A stretch of DNA of 64,000 bases from an uncultured Paracoccaceae bacterium (GCA_947489705.1 CANLEQ010000015.1:1-64000); one strand, 5' to 3'; positions 37,506 through 48,343 are shown, counted from the first letter of the stretch. Notes: generated by a model from the letters alone, not told the origin. Numbers and translations: made by a program.

Positions 37506-38426
37506 TCAGGTGAGTTCTTCGTCCTCGCGCACGTGGTTTTCCTCGGTCGCCGTGCCGATCGAATGGGTCGGCGTGGCGGGCTCGGGCTGCATGTGAAGCG
37601 TGCGCGTGGGGAACGGGATCGGCACGCCCTGCGCGTCGAGCGCCTCTTTCACGCGCCGCTTCATGTCGGCCTGATAGGCGAAGTAATCGGCCGAACTGCA
37701 CCAGACGCGGACCAGGAAGTCGCAGGAGAAATCGCCCAGGTTGTTGATCTGGATGAAGGGTTCCGGCTCGGCCATCGAGCGTTCGTCGGACATGATCGTC
37801 TCGCGGATCACCTTTTCCGCCTTGCCCAGATTGGCCCCGTAGCCGACGCCGAAGGTCCATTCGGCGCGCCGCAGGGGATAGACGGAATAGTTGACGATCG
37901 TGTTCCCCCAGACCTCGGAATTGGGGATGATGATCTGCACGTTGCCGATGGAGGCGAGTTCGGTGAAGTTCAGCGAGATGTCCTTGACGGTGCCCATCTG
38001 GCCGTTGATCTCGACGAAATCGCCGTTCTTGATCGGGCGGAAGAAGATGATCATCACGCCCGCCGCGACGTTCGACAGCGTGCCCTGAAGCGCGAGGCCG
38101 ATGGCGAGACCGGCGGCACCGATGACGGCAACGACGCTCGTCGTCTGAACCCCGAACGTGTTGAGCACGAAGAGGATCGAGAAGCCGATGATGATGTAGC
38201 GGACGATGTTCCCGAGGAAGTTGAACAGCGTCTCGTCGAGATGGGCGTTGCGCCCGCCGACCGACCGTACGCGGCGCCCGGCCCAACCGGCGATGAAGAA
38301 GCCCACCACCAGGATGAGAATCGCGGCGAGGATGTCGCCCAGGACCGAGATCAGGAATTCCAGCGACAGCAGGTCGGCGAGCGACGTGCCGTTCATCAGG
38401 GGATAGGTCAGAATGTCTTCGATCAT
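37506..38426 (-). CDS. mechanosensitive ion channel, MscS family
   Basis: 306 aa. Three N-terminal membrane segments, then the pore-lining helix [21 protein letters not shown] and the beta domain ([40 protein letters not shown]). Opens under osmotic downshock. C-terminal tail is acidic. The ATG overlaps the phhB stop by four bases; last gene of the seven-gene leftward run. Confidence 0.93.
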   Translation of the reverse strand: MIEDILTYPLMNGTSLADLLSLEFLISVLGDILAAILILVVGFFIAGWAGRRVRSVGGRNAHLDETLFNFLGNIVRYIIIGFSILFVLNTFGVQTTSVVAVIGAAGLAIGLALQGTLSNVAAGVMIIFFRPIKNGDFVEINGQMGTVKDISLNFTELASIGNVQIIIPNSEVWGNTIVNYSVYPLRRAEWTFGVGYGANLGKAEKVIRETIMSDERSMAEPEPFIQINNLGDFSCDFLVRVWCSSADYFAYQADMKRRVKEALDAQGVPIPFPTRTLHMQPEPATPTHSIGTATEENHVREDEELT

Positions 38427-38719
38427 CTGAAAAGGTCGTCCATCTTGTGCGCCAACTCTATATCGAGCGGCGACAGACCATCCACGTCATGCGTTGTCAA
38501 CGTGACGTCGACGGTTCGGTAGACGTTCGACCATTCGGGATGGTGGTTCATCTTTTCCGCGCGGATGGCGATCTGGGTCATCCATCCGAAGGCGGCCGCG
38601 AAATCGCGGAATTGAAACGTCTTGGTGATCGCGTCGCGTTCCGCAGCGAGGGACCAGCCGTTGTCGAGAAGCGCGTTGAGGACGGTCTCGCGCTCGAGAT
38701 CGGTCAGGGCATCGGTCAT
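38423..38719 (-). CDS. phhB: 4a-hydroxytetrahydrobiopterin dehydratase (PCD/DCoH)
   Basis: 98 aa. The PCD signature [20 protein letters not shown] with the two adjacent His and the Trp is complete, and [17 protein letters not shown] follows. Recycles pterin after aromatic hydroxylation or has a moonlighting pterin role. ATGA overlaps on both sides (with MscS and the FemAB-like gene). Confidence 0.95.
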   Translation of the reverse strand: MTDALTDLERETVLNALLDNGWSLAAERDAITKTFQFRDFAAAFGWMTQIAIRAEKMNHHPEWSNVYRTVDVTLTTHDVDGLSPLDIELAHKMDDLFR

Positions 38720-39897
38720 TCGGGCTCTCCTTGCGGTTTTCGGAACGGGCCAAAGCTGGTCAGGACCTCGATCTCTTCGTCGACGGCCGCACGTTCGGCG
38801 GTGAGGTATTGCGCGACCGCGCGCGAGAACCCCTCGTCCGCGATCCAGTGCAGCGAATGGGTCTGCACGGGCAGATAGCCGCGCGCCAGCTTGTGCTCGC
38901 CCTGCGCGCCCGCCTCGACGCGGGTGAGGCCGTGGGCCAGGGCCCAGTCGATCGCCTGGTAGTAGCAGAGCTCGAAATGCAGGGCGTTGTGATCCTCCAC
39001 GCAGCCCCAGTAGCGGCCGTAGAGCGTGTCGCGGCCGATCAGGTTCAGCGCGCCCGCGACCGGGCGCCCTTCGCGCATCGCGAGGATCAGAAGGATGTCG
39101 TCGCGCAGACGGTCATGCGCCAGTTCGAAGAAGTCCCGCGTGAGGTACGGCGTGCCCCATTTGCGCGCGCCGGTATCCTGATAGAATTCCCAGAACGCGT
39201 CCCAATGGGCGGGTTCGATCGCGTCGCCCGTGAGATGCACGATCTCGCCCCCGAACATCTGGGCGGTCTGACGCTCCTTGCGGATGTTCTTGCGCTTGCG
39301 GCTGGAAAGCGAGGCGAGGAAGCCGTCGAAATCGCCGTAATCGCGGTCGAGCCAGTGATATTGCTGCCCGGTGCGGCGCAGAAGGCCCATCTCCTCGCCC
39401 GCCTCCGCCTCCTGTTCGGTGCAGAAGGTCAGATGAACCGACGAGAGGTTGTTGTCGCTCGCGATCCTGAGCGCGCCCTGGAGGAGCGCCGACCGGCCCG
39501 CCTCCTCGAAGCCCTCGCGGACGAGCAGCCTGCGGCCCGTGGCCGGCGTGAAGGGCACGGCGACCTGCAATTTGGGGTAATAGCGGCCGCCCGCACGCTC
39601 GTAGGCATGGGCCCAGTTGTGATCGAAGATGTATTCGCCCTGGCTGTGCCCCTTGGCGTAGAGCGGCGCGCAGGCGATCAGCATCCCGTCGATCCGCGCG
39701 GCGAGGTATTGCGGCTGCCAGCCGGTTCCGGGTCCGACGGAGCCCGATTCCTCGAGCGCCAGAAGGAAGCGGTGCGTCGTGAAGGGGTCGATCGGCCGCC
39801 GGGTCGCGGCCTCGGGACAGGCGCAGGCATCCCATTCGGCCGGATCGATTTCCGACAGGCTGGCATGCGCGGTCAATTCTAGGAGCTGCTCGGACAT
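38716..39897 (-). CDS. COG3146 (DUF482) FemAB/GNAT-like protein
   Basis: 393 aa. The segment [55 protein letters not shown], and [10 protein letters not shown] with [15 protein letters not shown] are characteristic of COG3146, a GNAT/FemAB-fold family sometimes annotated as peptidoglycan-related N-acyltransferase. Actual substrate unproven. Start ATG 39897 is chosen; an ATG at 39933 would overlap the GDPD gene. Coupled to phhB. Confidence 0.85.
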   Translation of the reverse strand: MSEQLLELTAHASLSEIDPAEWDACACPEAATRRPIDPFTTHRFLLALEESGSVGPGTGWQPQYLAARIDGMLIACAPLYAKGHSQGEYIFDHNWAHAYERAGGRYYPKLQVAVPFTPATGRRLLVREGFEEAGRSALLQGALRIASDNNLSSVHLTFCTEQEAEAGEEMGLLRRTGQQYHWLDRDYGDFDGFLASLSSRKRKNIRKERQTAQMFGGEIVHLTGDAIEPAHWDAFWEFYQDTGARKWGTPYLTRDFFELAHDRLRDDILLILAMREGRPVAGALNLIGRDTLYGRYWGCVEDHNALHFELCYYQAIDWALAHGLTRVEAGAQGEHKLARGYLPVQTHSLHWIADEGFSRAVAQYLTAERAAVDEEIEVLTSFGPFRKPQGEPE

Positions 39898-39929
39898 ATC
39901 TGCGCTAACTGGGCCGTTCGACGAGGTCT

Positions 39930-40682
39930 TCAACCCGGACGGAACCCTTCGAAGGTGATGTTGGACGCGATGCGACGTGCCGCCGCAGCCTCGGCCGGGG
40001 ATCTGATCGTCCAGCAGAGGATCGGCACGCCGCGTCTCCCGAGTTCGGCGAGGCGCGGGGTGTCGAGATCCCGGCGGTCGTGGCTGACGAAGGACGCGCC
40101 CACCCGGTCGAAATCCGCGATGCGCCCCAGCGCGCGGCGCCGGGCGGGCGGAATGTCGTCGGAATACCCGTCTTCGGCCATCGACGTGATGCCGCGCGGG
40201 ATGGCGGGATCGAGCCCGGAGAGCGCCGCGATCGCCTCGGGGTCGAACGACATGATCGCGATCGGTCCCCCATGCCTTTGCAGGGCCGCCGCGGCGCAGC
40301 GCCCCGTGGCCTGCGCGAGCGCGGTCGTCCGGCTCGGTTGCGCCTTGATCTCGATCAGCACGGGCACCCGTCCGGCGACGAGGTCGAGGATCTGGGAAAG
40401 CGGCAGGATGGTGTCGCTTCCCTCCCCGAGGCGAATGCGCGCAAGATCCCGCGCGCGGCGTTCGACGACGGGGCCTGTCTCCCGCGTCAGCCGGTCGAGG
40501 CGCGCATCGTGAAAGACGACCGGCACGCCGTCGGCACTCGGCTGGACGTCGAGCTCGATCCCGTAGGACGCCGCGATGGCCGCGCGGAACGCGCCCGCGC
40601 CGTTCTCGATCACTCCGGCTTGCGCATCGTGCAGGCCGCGATGCGCGAGGGGCCGGTCGAGAAACGGGAGCGGCAAGGTCAT
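39930..40682 (-). CDS. glycerophosphodiester phosphodiesterase
   Basis: 250 aa TIM-barrel enzyme splitting glycerophosphodiesters to glycerol-3-phosphate and alcohol. Signature RPLAHRGLHDAQAGVIENG (catalytic His), GIELDVQPSADGVPVVFHD (metal Glu/Asp, second His), and VPVLIEIKAQ are present; CWTIRSPAEAA is the end strand. No signal peptide, so cytoplasmic. Overlaps ridA by four bases. Confidence 0.93.
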   Translation of the reverse strand: MTLPLPFLDRPLAHRGLHDAQAGVIENGAGAFRAAIAASYGIELDVQPSADGVPVVFHDARLDRLTRETGPVVERRARDLARIRLGEGSDTILPLSQILDLVAGRVPVLIEIKAQPSRTTALAQATGRCAAAALQRHGGPIAIMSFDPEAIAALSGLDPAIPRGITSMAEDGYSDDIPPARRRALGRIADFDRVGASFVSHDRRDLDTPRLAELGRRGVPILCWTIRSPAEAAAARRIASNITFEGFRPG

Positions 40683-41140
40683 GCGATCTGGAAGATGCCC
40701 TCGATCTCGACCATCACGCCCATCGGCAGCGAGGCGGCACTGACCGCGGAGCGCGCGTGTCGGCCCCTGTCGCCCAGCGCCTCGACGAGGAAGTCCGAGG
40801 CGCCGTTGACGACCTTGGGCTGGTCGGTGAAATCGCCGGTGGAGTTGACGAAGCCGGTGAGCTTGACCACGCGGACCAGCCGGTCGAGATCGCCCTCGCA
40901 GGCCGCCTTGACCTGCGCCAGGAGGCTCAGGGCGCAGTTTCGCGCTGCGACGGCCGCATCCTCGATGGTGGCATCCTGGCCGAGCTTGCCGCGGATCAGC
41001 GACCCGTCCTCCATGCTGATCTGGCCCGACACGTGGACGATATCGCCGACCACGACGTAAGGCACGTAATTGGCCGCGGGGGCCGGCGCCTTGGGCAGCG
41101 TGACGCCCAGATCCGACAACCTTTGTTCGATCTTGCTCAT
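40679..41140 (-). CDS. RidA family protein (YjgF/YER057c)
   Basis: 153 aa, trimeric fold. YVPYVVVGDIVHVSGQISMEDG, the mid helix VAARNCALSLLAQVKAA and the C-terminal RSAVSAASLPMGVMVEIEGI (with the conserved Arg) show it is in the Rid superfamily; true RidA hydrolyses reactive enamine/imine intermediates. The length (153) is longer than RidA (about 128), typical of the Rid subgroup found here. Starts 14 bases after the HlyD stop. Confidence 0.88.
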   Translation of the reverse strand: MSKIEQRLSDLGVTLPKAPAPAANYVPYVVVGDIVHVSGQISMEDGSLIRGKLGQDATIEDAAVAARNCALSLLAQVKAACEGDLDRLVRVVKLTGFVNSTGDFTDQPKVVNGASDFLVEALGDRGRHARSAVSAASLPMGVMVEIEGIFQIA

Positions 41141-41154
41141 GTGGGAATGTATCC

Positions 41155-42525
41155 TCAGCTTTCGCGGAATGCGCGGTTGAAATAATCGGCGAGCGGGCGG
41201 ACCAGATAGGCGATGGGCGTGCGGTCCTCGGTCCTGAGGAACGCCTCGACCGGCATGCCGGGAATGAGTACGCGGTTCTCAGGCAGCCGGTCCATCTCGC
41301 CCGGCTTCAGCGCGATCTCGGCGCGGTAATAGTTCCGCTGGCTGGCGTCGTCGACGAAGCTGTCGGCCGAGATCTGCAGCACCTCGCCGAAGAGCTCGGG
41401 CGTGGTGCGGGCGTCGAACGTGCTGAACCGCAGAACGACCTCCTGCCCCACATCGACCTGATCGACATGGATCGGGTCGATCTGCGCCGCGATGATCAGG
41501 GGGCGGTCCTGCGGCACGATATAGGCGACGGGTTCCGCGGGGCGGACGACGGACCGCTCGGCAAAGACGGTGAGGCCGTAGACCACGCCCGAGACGGGGG
41601 CGGTGATCTCGGCCCGCGCGAGCTGTTCGCCAAGACTGTTGACCTCTTCGCGGACCGAGACTTCCTGCACTTCGAGGTCGCGCAATTCGGTGATCGCATC
41701 CTCGCGGCGCTGGGTGTCGAGGGTCAGGATCTGGGTATCGATCTCGGCGATGCGCTCGGCCGATTCGGCCGCATTCGCGGCAAGCTCGCCCACCTGCCCC
41801 TGAAGCCGGGCCTCCTCGCGGCGCAGCGACAGGACGCTGCTGGCCTGGGCGAGGCCGCGGTCGAACAGGGTCTGCTGATCGCCGAGTTCCTCGCGGATCA
41901 GGCCGAGCTGCGAGTTGAGGGCCTCCTGCTGGGAGGTGATCCCCTCGATCTGGCGCGAGATCTGGGTGCTGCGGCCGGCAAGCTGGCTGGCGAGCTGGGC
42001 GGTGGTGTCGCGGCGCGCCGCGAAGAGGCTCCGCTGTCCTTCGAGCAGTTCGGCGGCCTCGGGACCCGCATCGACCAGCGCGTCCGGAACGGTCAGCTCG
42101 TCGGCGCCGTCGCGCTCGGCCTCGAGTCTCGCGCGGCGGGCGAGCAACTCGTGGAGCTGGCTGCGCGCGGTGGAGAGCCGGTTGCCCAGCAGCACGGTGT
42201 CGAGCCTGATCAGAACCTCCCCGGCATCCACCTCCTCGCCCTCGTCGACGAGGATCTCGGTGACGACGCCGCCATCGGGATGCTGGATCACCTGCCTGTT
42301 GCGCTCGACCTCGATCCGGCCCGAGGCGATGATCGCCCCCGAGATCTCGGTCATCGCGGCCCAGCCTCCGAACCCGCCCACGAGAAGGACGAGCGCCGCG
42401 AGCCCCAGGATGACCGGCCCGCGGGCCGACCAGCCGCGCGCACGCGACGGCGCGGGCGGAGCACTGGCCTCGGTCGCGGGAACGCGGTCCGGCTTGATCC
42501 TGGCCAGTTCCGTCCTGTCGGTCAC
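41155..42525 (-). CDS. type I secretion membrane-fusion protein (HlyD family), GTG start
   Basis: 456 aa. One membrane segment (about 32-55), then the split biotinyl-lipoyl/beta-barrel domain around a long coiled coil (residues about 120-300). EISGAIIASGRIEVERNRQV, HPDGGVVTEILVDEGEEV, and AEITAPVSGVVYGLTV identify the T1SS adaptor (PrtE/AprE-like). Bridges ABC ATPase and an outer-membrane TolC. GTG 42525 is preceded by AAGGAGG and overlaps the ABC stop (GTGA). No TolC or substrate gene in the window. Confidence 0.93.
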   Translation of the reverse strand: MTDRTELARIKPDRVPATEASAPPAPSRARGWSARGPVILGLAALVLLVGGFGGWAAMTEISGAIIASGRIEVERNRQVIQHPDGGVVTEILVDEGEEVDAGEVLIRLDTVLLGNRLSTARSQLHELLARRARLEAERDGADELTVPDALVDAGPEAAELLEGQRSLFAARRDTTAQLASQLAGRSTQISRQIEGITSQQEALNSQLGLIREELGDQQTLFDRGLAQASSVLSLRREEARLQGQVGELAANAAESAERIAEIDTQILTLDTQRREDAITELRDLEVQEVSVREEVNSLGEQLARAEITAPVSGVVYGLTVFAERSVVRPAEPVAYIVPQDRPLIIAAQIDPIHVDQVDVGQEVVLRFSTFDARTTPELFGEVLQISADSFVDDASQRNYYRAEIALKPGEMDRLPENRVLIPGMPVEAFLRTEDRTPIAYLVRPLADYFNRAFRES

Positions 42526-44258
42526 GAGATGCCTCCTTGCGGGCTCTTCTGGATCTCGGCGTGGTTCTTGACCATGTCGCGCAGCACCTCGTCGCGGGGG
42601 CCGAAGGCGCGGCGCATTCCGTTTTCCATCACCAGCAGCTTTTCGCAACTCTGGATGGCCGAGGGGCGGTGCGCCATGATGATGACCGCGCCGCCGGCAT
42701 CCTTCATCACCTTCATGGCCTGGTTGAGCGCGAGCGACCCCTCGTTGTCGAGGTTCGAGTTCGGCTCGTCGAGCACCAGCAGCACGGGATCGCCGAACAT
42801 CGCACGGGCGAGGCCGATACGCTGGATCTGGCCGCCGGACAGGCGGCCGCCCGCGCTGCTGACCTGGGTGTCGTAGCCGTTCGGCAGCTTCAGGATCATC
42901 TCGTGCACCGCGGCCTTGCGCGCGGCGGCGACGATGTCGGCGTCATCGGCATCGTCGCGCATCCTGGCGATGTTCTGGGCGATGCTGCCGTCGAAAAGCT
43001 GCACCCGCTGGGGCAGGTAACCGATATGCTGGCCGAGCGTGTCGGGCTCGTACTGGTCGAGGGCGGCACCGTCGAGCCGGATCTTGCCGCCCGCCGTGCG
43101 CCAGACGCCGACGATGGCCCGCGCGATGGTCGACTTGCCGGACCCCGAGGGGCCGATGATCCCGAGCGATTCGCCGGGATTGACCTCGAACGACACCATG
43201 CGCACCGAGGCCTGCGCCTGGCCGGGCGGAATGATCGTCGCCTGGGTGACCGACAGCTTCGCGGCCGGCCGCGGCAGGGAGGTCCGCGCGGGTTCTTCGG
43301 GCACCGTCGAGAGAAGCTGCGCGAGATTGCCCCATCCCTGGTGCGCGCGCTGCCAGAGGGTCCATTGCCCCAGCGCGAGGTCCACGGGGGCGAGCGCGCG
43401 GCCCAGAAGGATCGACCCCGCGATCATGCCCCCGGGCGTCATCTGGCCGCCGAGAACCAGGTAGGCGCCGAGGCCCAGCATCGCCGATTGCAGGAACAGG
43501 CGGAACGTCTTGGTGAGCGCGGTGAACCGCCCGCCTGCATCGCTCGCCGTGATCGTCTCGGAGAGGGAGCGGTCGCGCAGCGTCTGCCAGCGGTTGAACG
43601 TCGCCTGCTGCATCCCGAGCGAACGGACCATCTCGGCCTCCTGCCGGATCTGCTCGGACATGCGCTCGGCGCGGACCTGCGCGCCGTTCGCGGCCATCAC
43701 CGGGCCGCGCGTCGTCACCTGGTTGAGCGCCGCCACCCCGATCAGCAGGATCGAGCCCGCCAGTGCCAGAATACCGAGCCACGGATGCAGGATCGCGATC
43801 ACGCCCAGAAAGATCGGCGTCCAGGGCATGTCGAAGAGCGCGGTCAGCACCGGCGTCGACAGCAGCCGCTGCACCGATTCGAGGTCGCGCAGGTTGTTGG
43901 TCTCGGCATCCGCGTCGGGCATGATCGCGGACTTGCGCACCATGGCGGCAAAGACGCGCCGGTCGAGCCGCGACTGGAACCGCGCACCGATCCGCGCGAG
44001 GATCCGCCCGCGCGCATAGTCGAGCAGCCCCATGATCAGGAACAGGAAGGCCATCAGCGCCGTCAGCGCGACCAGCGTCGCCTCGGACCGCGACCCGAGG
44101 ACGCGGTCGTAGACCTGGAGCATGTAGAGCGGGCCCGTCAGCATCAGCAGGTTCACGAACAGGCTGAAGATCCCGACCGTCCAGAAGAGCGAGCGGCTCT
44201 CGGAACGGGTGCGGGCGAGCTCTTCTCGCCCCTTTTTGGTATCGGTACCTGTCGCCAA
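42522..44258 (-). CDS. type I secretion system permease/ATPase (PrtD-like)
   Basis: 578 aa fused membrane domain and ATPase. About six membrane segments (30-300), Walker A IIGPSGSGKSTIARAIVG, signature LSGGQIQRIGLARAM, Walker B VLLVLDEPNSNLDNEG, and H-loop IIMAHRPSA. The LDEPNSNLD form is typical of PrtD/AprD exporters of RTX-like proteins. The start: a TTG at 44258 has AGGGGA 6-7 bases upstream; a GTG at 44288 has none. No peptidase-C39 domain, so the substrate should carry an uncleaved C-terminal signal. Confidence 0.9.
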   Translation of the reverse strand: MATGTDTKKGREELARTRSESRSLFWTVGIFSLFVNLLMLTGPLYMLQVYDRVLGSRSEATLVALTALMAFLFLIMGLLDYARGRILARIGARFQSRLDRRVFAAMVRKSAIMPDADAETNNLRDLESVQRLLSTPVLTALFDMPWTPIFLGVIAILHPWLGILALAGSILLIGVAALNQVTTRGPVMAANGAQVRAERMSEQIRQEAEMVRSLGMQQATFNRWQTLRDRSLSETITASDAGGRFTALTKTFRLFLQSAMLGLGAYLVLGGQMTPGGMIAGSILLGRALAPVDLALGQWTLWQRAHQGWGNLAQLLSTVPEEPARTSLPRPAAKLSVTQATIIPPGQAQASVRMVSFEVNPGESLGIIGPSGSGKSTIARAIVGVWRTAGGKIRLDGAALDQYEPDTLGQHIGYLPQRVQLFDGSIAQNIARMRDDADDADIVAAARKAAVHEMILKLPNGYDTQVSSAGGRLSGGQIQRIGLARAMFGDPVLLVLDEPNSNLDNEGSLALNQAMKVMKDAGGAVIIMAHRPSAIQSCEKLLVMENGMRRAFGPRDEVLRDMVKNHAEIQKSPQGGIS

Positions 44259-44372
44259 GATGGATCCCCTGAAAGTCGTCGGCAACACCGTTGCGTGCCC
44301 GGATGTATTCTGCCTCTATTTACGTTCCTAAAACCGGTACAGTTTTATTTCGACGAAAACGAGGGCCAATGG

Positions 44373-44792
44373 ATGCGCGTTTCATACCTGATCTGGTTCG
44401 CGACGGCGTCGTGTGCGGGGGCCGCCGCGGCGGGCCCGTTCGACGGTTTGTGGCGTGCGAACCCGACGGTGGAATGCGTCTACCGCGAGGGCGCCGCCGG
44501 TCCGCTCAAGATCGAGGACGGGATCCTCTTCGGCACGGAGAGCCGGTGCGAGATGACCATGCCGGTCAATGTCCGCGACATGGACGCGACCCTCTACGAC
44601 ATGGCCTGCGAGGGCGAAGGCGAGAGCTGGACCGACCGCGCCATGTTCCTTTCGGCCGCCGACGGGGGGCTCTATCTCATCTGGAACGGGTACGCGTTCA
44701 AATACGAGCCCTGCGGCGAGAAGGCGGCCGTGGGGACGGTCGCCACCGCCGACGAGCTCGGGATCACGGGCGTGATCGATACCGGCGACTAG
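44373..44792 (+). CDS. secreted hypothetical protein with four cysteines
   Basis: 139 aa. Signal peptide about 1-19 (YLIWFATASCAGAAAAG), mature chain about 120 residues with Cys in TVECVYREG, SRCEMTM, DMACEGEG and KYEPCGEKA, suggesting two disulfides, and Trp-rich beta pattern (FDGLWRANPTVEC). Starts ATG 44373. Unknown family. It diverges from the T1SS operon across 114 bp and converges with the transglycosylase gene with a 4-base overlap of stops (44789-44792). It is not a typical RTX substrate. Confidence 0.65.
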   Translation: MRVSYLIWFATASCAGAAAAGPFDGLWRANPTVECVYREGAAGPLKIEDGILFGTESRCEMTMPVNVRDMDATLYDMACEGEGESWTDRAMFLSAADGGLYLIWNGYAFKYEPCGEKAAVGTVATADELGITGVIDTGD

Positions 44793-46759
44793 CGCCCCTT
44801 GAGCATGTCGGTGAAGGCCAGCGGCCCCGCTTCGCCGCTCAGCCGGGCGCGATAGACCGGGATCGATTCGGCGACGCGCATGGCGTAGTTCCGCGTCTCG
44901 TCGAAGGGGATGTTCTCGATCCAGTCGATCACGTCCACATCGGGATCGCGCGGATCGCCGTTCGCCGCGATCCACTGCGCCGGGCGGCCCGGCCCCGCAT
45001 TGTAGCCCGACGAGACGAGGACGGGACTGTCGCCGAACCGGTCGATCAGCCCGGCGAGATAGGCGGTCCCGAGCGTGGCGTTGTAGCCGGGATCGCTGAA
45101 GAGCCGGTTGGCGGAATAGGGCAGGCCCAGACCCTGAGCGACCTCGCGCGCCGTGCCGGGCATGAGCTGCATCAATCCTCGGGCGCCCACGCCGCTGGCG
45201 ACGCCGGGGTCGAATTCCGATTCGCGCCGGGCGATCGACAGCGCCAGCGCCATGTCGACCGGATTGTCGATCACCCCCATCTCGACCACCGGATAATAGG
45301 GGCGCGGCAGGGTGATCCCCGCCTGCGCCGCGCGCTTGGCGATCATCACGGCGATATGCGGCTCGCCCAGATCGAGGATCAGTTGGCTCAGCGTTCCGAT
45401 CTCGTCCGCCGCGAGCCCTTCGGTCAGATGGGTCACGAACCTCTCGGCGAGGTCGCGCTGCCCGGCCGATTGCAGGGCCAGTGCGGCCTCGAGCACGGTA
45501 CTGCCGCGGAACGACGCCTCGTGCAGCGGCGGATAGGCCTGCCGTCCCATCAGCTCCGGATCGAGGGCCTGGCCCAGCTTCTCGGCGGCCAGCAGCCCGT
45601 AGAAGCTCGTCTGGTACTCGGCCCCGAGCGCATAGGCCTCCCGCGCCTCCGGCATCTGGCCCAGCGCCTCGTAGGCGCGGCCGGTCCAGTACCCGCCCCG
45701 CCCCAGCGAGATCGGCGTCTCGACAGCGGCGGTGAAGCGCCGGAAATGGGCCAGCGCGCGCTCGGGCTGGTCGAGATAGCGCAGCGCGAGAAATCCCGAG
45801 AGCCATTCCAGGTCCGCGAAATCGGCGCCTTCCTCCAGCCAGTGGCTCGAGGCGACCGCATAGGCGGTGTCGGGGTCGCCCGCGCGCATCTGGCGACGCG
45901 CGAGGTCGCGGCGCTCGCGCGCCCAGTGGGCGGGCCGGCCCAGCGCGGCTTCGGATACGCTTTGCCGCAACAAGATCTCGACCGCTTGCGCGCGGTCGCG
46001 GCGGGCGATCGCCGCGCCGAACCGCTCATGCGCCACGCCCGGATCGGATCTCAGCGCCTCGGGCGTATCCGCGGGAACGCCGCCGGCCCGCGCGGCGAGG
46101 CGGATCGCCGCGCGCCGGCGGTCGGTTTCCGGCACGTCGCGGTCCATGGCGCGCCGCATGGCCGCATCCGTGCCGTCCCAGAACATCTGGTCGAGCCGCG
46201 CGGGATCGAGCGCGCCGAGCGTTTCGGGATAGAAGGCCAGCAGCGTGTCCTCGACGCGGGCCAAGAGGGGGCGCGAGACCCAGGCCAGCGCAGCCTGCGC
46301 CTCGGCGTCGCCCGCACGCCCGAGCCGGCGATAGGCGCGGATGAGGGCCAGGGTGCCCTCGCCCGATACCGGCTCGGCGCCGGCGAAGAAGGCCACGACA
46401 TCGCGGGCCGTGGCATCGTCGGCGATGACCTGCGGCACGCTTTCCTCGGAGCGGCGCCGCAGCAGGTCGAGGCCGGGCCAGTCGGGATTGCGGGAGAGGA
46501 AGGCGAGCGCCTCGTCGAACGTGCCCTGCCCTTCGCGCAGGCGCAGCCATTCGATCACGTCGCGCGCCACCGGCCCCGCCCGGCCGGCCGCATCCAGCGC
46601 GTCGATGAAGCTGCCGCGCGCGAGATCGTCGAACGCATCGGCGAGGCCGAAGGACGGGTCGCTCTCCACCGGATCGAGGTCCGCGGACTGGGCCCAGATC
46701 GCCGGCACGAAGAGCAGCGGCACGAAGAGGGACAGGAGACAGGAACGCATCATCGGCAT
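44789..46759 (-). CDS. slt: soluble lytic murein transglycosylase (Slt70-like)
   Basis: 656 aa. Signal peptide about 1-25 ([18 protein letters not shown]), a long alpha-helical superhelix of tetratricopeptide-like repeats (30-480), and a C-terminal SLT domain with the catalytic Glu ([12 protein letters not shown]), [12 protein letters not shown] and [11 protein letters not shown]. Cleaves the beta-1,4 bond of murein with 1,6-anhydro formation. Start at 46759 ([10 protein letters not shown]) selected; a longer reading to 46843 lacks a signal sequence. Diverges from dapA. Confidence 0.92.
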   Translation of the reverse strand: MPMMRSCLLSLFVPLLFVPAIWAQSADLDPVESDPSFGLADAFDDLARGSFIDALDAAGRAGPVARDVIEWLRLREGQGTFDEALAFLSRNPDWPGLDLLRRRSEESVPQVIADDATARDVVAFFAGAEPVSGEGTLALIRAYRRLGRAGDAEAQAALAWVSRPLLARVEDTLLAFYPETLGALDPARLDQMFWDGTDAAMRRAMDRDVPETDRRRAAIRLAARAGGVPADTPEALRSDPGVAHERFGAAIARRDRAQAVEILLRQSVSEAALGRPAHWARERRDLARRQMRAGDPDTAYAVASSHWLEEGADFADLEWLSGFLALRYLDQPERALAHFRRFTAAVETPISLGRGGYWTGRAYEALGQMPEAREAYALGAEYQTSFYGLLAAEKLGQALDPELMGRQAYPPLHEASFRGSTVLEAALALQSAGQRDLAERFVTHLTEGLAADEIGTLSQLILDLGEPHIAVMIAKRAAQAGITLPRPYYPVVEMGVIDNPVDMALALSIARRESEFDPGVASGVGARGLMQLMPGTAREVAQGLGLPYSANRLFSDPGYNATLGTAYLAGLIDRFGDSPVLVSSGYNAGPGRPAQWIAANGDPRDPDVDVIDWIENIPFDETRNYAMRVAESIPVYRARLSGEAGPLAFTDMLKGR

Positions 46760-46869
46760 CGATACCCGGCCCGCCCCTTGCAGCCAACTCACGAACTTGG
46801 CAACAGATCGCTCCACGGATAGGGTGCGCCGGTGCGGCCTCATGCAGTTCCACGAGGGAGATTTTCAAG

Positions 46870-47745
46870 ATGTTCAAGGGATCCTACGTCGCAATGGTTA
46901 CGCCGTTCAAGGACGGCGCGCTGGATCTCGACACCTTGAAGGCGCTGGTGGAGTGGCATGTCGAGCAGGGGACGGACGGGCTCGTCCCCGTGGGCACGAC
47001 CGGCGAGACGCCGACGCTCAGCCATGAAGAACACCAGACGACCGTGGCCGAAGTGGTCAAGGCGGCCGCCGGGCGGGTGAAGGTCATCGCCGGGTGCGGG
47101 TCCAACAACACGATCGAGGGGATGGGCCTCATCCGCCATGCGGGCGAAGTCGGGGCGGATGCGGCGCTGGTCGTGACGCCCTATTACAACAAGCCGACGC
47201 AGGAAGGGCTTTATCAGCACTTCAAGACGATCCATGACGCGGCCGACGTACCGATCATCATCTACAACATTCCCGGCCGGTCGGTGGTCGACATGACGCC
47301 AGCCACGATGGGACGCCTCGCCGAATTGCCGCGCATCGTCGGCGTCAAGGACAGCACGGGCGACGTGGTGCGCGTCAGCGAACAGCGCGCCACCTGCGGC
47401 AGGGATTTCGTGCAGCTCTCGGGCGAGGATCCAAGCGCGCTGGGCTTCAACGCGCATGGCGGCGTCGGCTGCATCAGCGTGACGGCCAACGTCGCGCCGA
47501 AACTCTGCGCCGAGTTCCAGCACGCGACGCTGGAGGGCGACTGGGCCCGCGCGCTGGAGCTGCACGACAGGCTCATGCCGCTGCACGAAGCCATCTTCAC
47601 CGAGCCGGGGCTCGTCGGGGCGAAATACGGCCTGTCGCTTCTGGGCAGGTGCCGCGAGGAGGTGCGCCTGCCGCTCGTGGGGCTGAGCGAGGGGACCAAG
47701 CTCCTCATGAAGGACACGATGGCAGCACTCGACCTGCTGGGATAG
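46870..47745 (+). CDS. dapA: 4-hydroxy-tetrahydrodipicolinate synthase
   Basis: 291 aa TIM barrel. First step of lysine/diaminopimelate synthesis. The [18 protein letters not shown] phosphate loop, [17 protein letters not shown] (Tyr), and the Schiff-base Lys in [11 protein letters not shown] are conserved. GAGGGAGA lies about 7 bases before the ATG. Precedes smpB by 51 bases. Confidence 0.96.
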   Translation: MFKGSYVAMVTPFKDGALDLDTLKALVEWHVEQGTDGLVPVGTTGETPTLSHEEHQTTVAEVVKAAAGRVKVIAGCGSNNTIEGMGLIRHAGEVGADAALVVTPYYNKPTQEGLYQHFKTIHDAADVPIIIYNIPGRSVVDMTPATMGRLAELPRIVGVKDSTGDVVRVSEQRATCGRDFVQLSGEDPSALGFNAHGGVGCISVTANVAPKLCAEFQHATLEGDWARALELHDRLMPLHEAIFTEPGLVGAKYGLSLLGRCREEVRLPLVGLSEGTKLLMKDTMAALDLLG

Positions 47746-47795
47746 CCGGCGGGGCGCCGCTGGACAGTGCCGGTCGCGCCACCTATCTGCATGCC

Positions 47796-48269
47796 ATGGC
47801 AAATGCGAAGGACAATCCGAACTACAAGGTGATCGCCGAGAACCGGCGGGCGCGCTACGATTACGCGATCGAGGACGATCTGGAATGCGGCATCGTGCTC
47901 CAGGGATCCGAGGTCAAGTCGCTGCGCACCGGGCAGTCGAACATCGCCGAAAGCTATGCCGCCGTGGAAGACGGCGAGCTGTGGCTCGTGAATTCCTATA
48001 TCGCGCCCTACGACCCCGCCATGTTCGGCCACGAGGATCGACGGCGGCGCAAGCTTCTGGCCAACCGCCGCGAACTGGCGAACCTGTGGTCAGAGACGCA
48101 GCGCAAGGGCATGACGCTGGTGCCGCTGGTCCTCTACTTCAACCATCGCGGCGTCGCCAAGCTCAAGATCGGCATCGCCAAGGGCAAGCGTGCCCCCGAC
48201 AAGCGCGAGACGGCCGCCAAGCGCGACTGGCAGCGCCAGAAGCAGCGCCTGCTCAAGGATCACGGCTAG
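47796..48269 (+). CDS. smpB: SsrA-binding protein SmpB
   Basis: 157 aa. Partner of tmRNA in trans-translation. [35 protein letters not shown], then [11 protein letters not shown] and the basic tail [21 protein letters not shown]. Slightly modified N-terminus ([11 protein letters not shown]). No tmRNA gene in the window. dapA-smpB adjacency is common in alphaproteobacteria. Confidence 0.97.
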   Translation: MANAKDNPNYKVIAENRRARYDYAIEDDLECGIVLQGSEVKSLRTGQSNIAESYAAVEDGELWLVNSYIAPYDPAMFGHEDRRRRKLLANRRELANLWSETQRKGMTLVPLVLYFNHRGVAKLKIGIAKGKRAPDKRETAAKRDWQRQKQRLLKDHG

Positions 48270-48343
48270 CGCCTGCGGGCATTGCCTTGGCGGACGGGCT
48301 TGTTTAACCGGGATCGTGTCTGCGAAAGCTGCGAGGATCCGAA

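Noticed and set aside
42537-44370. N-terminal 600 residues of a long plus-strand frame
   Set aside because: Antisense to the T1SS ABC gene; only the last 139 codons, from 44373, look like a protein.
44373-44792. RTX-type substrate of the neighbouring type I exporter
   Set aside because: It has a Sec signal peptide, cysteines and no GGxGxD repeats or C-terminal secretion signal.
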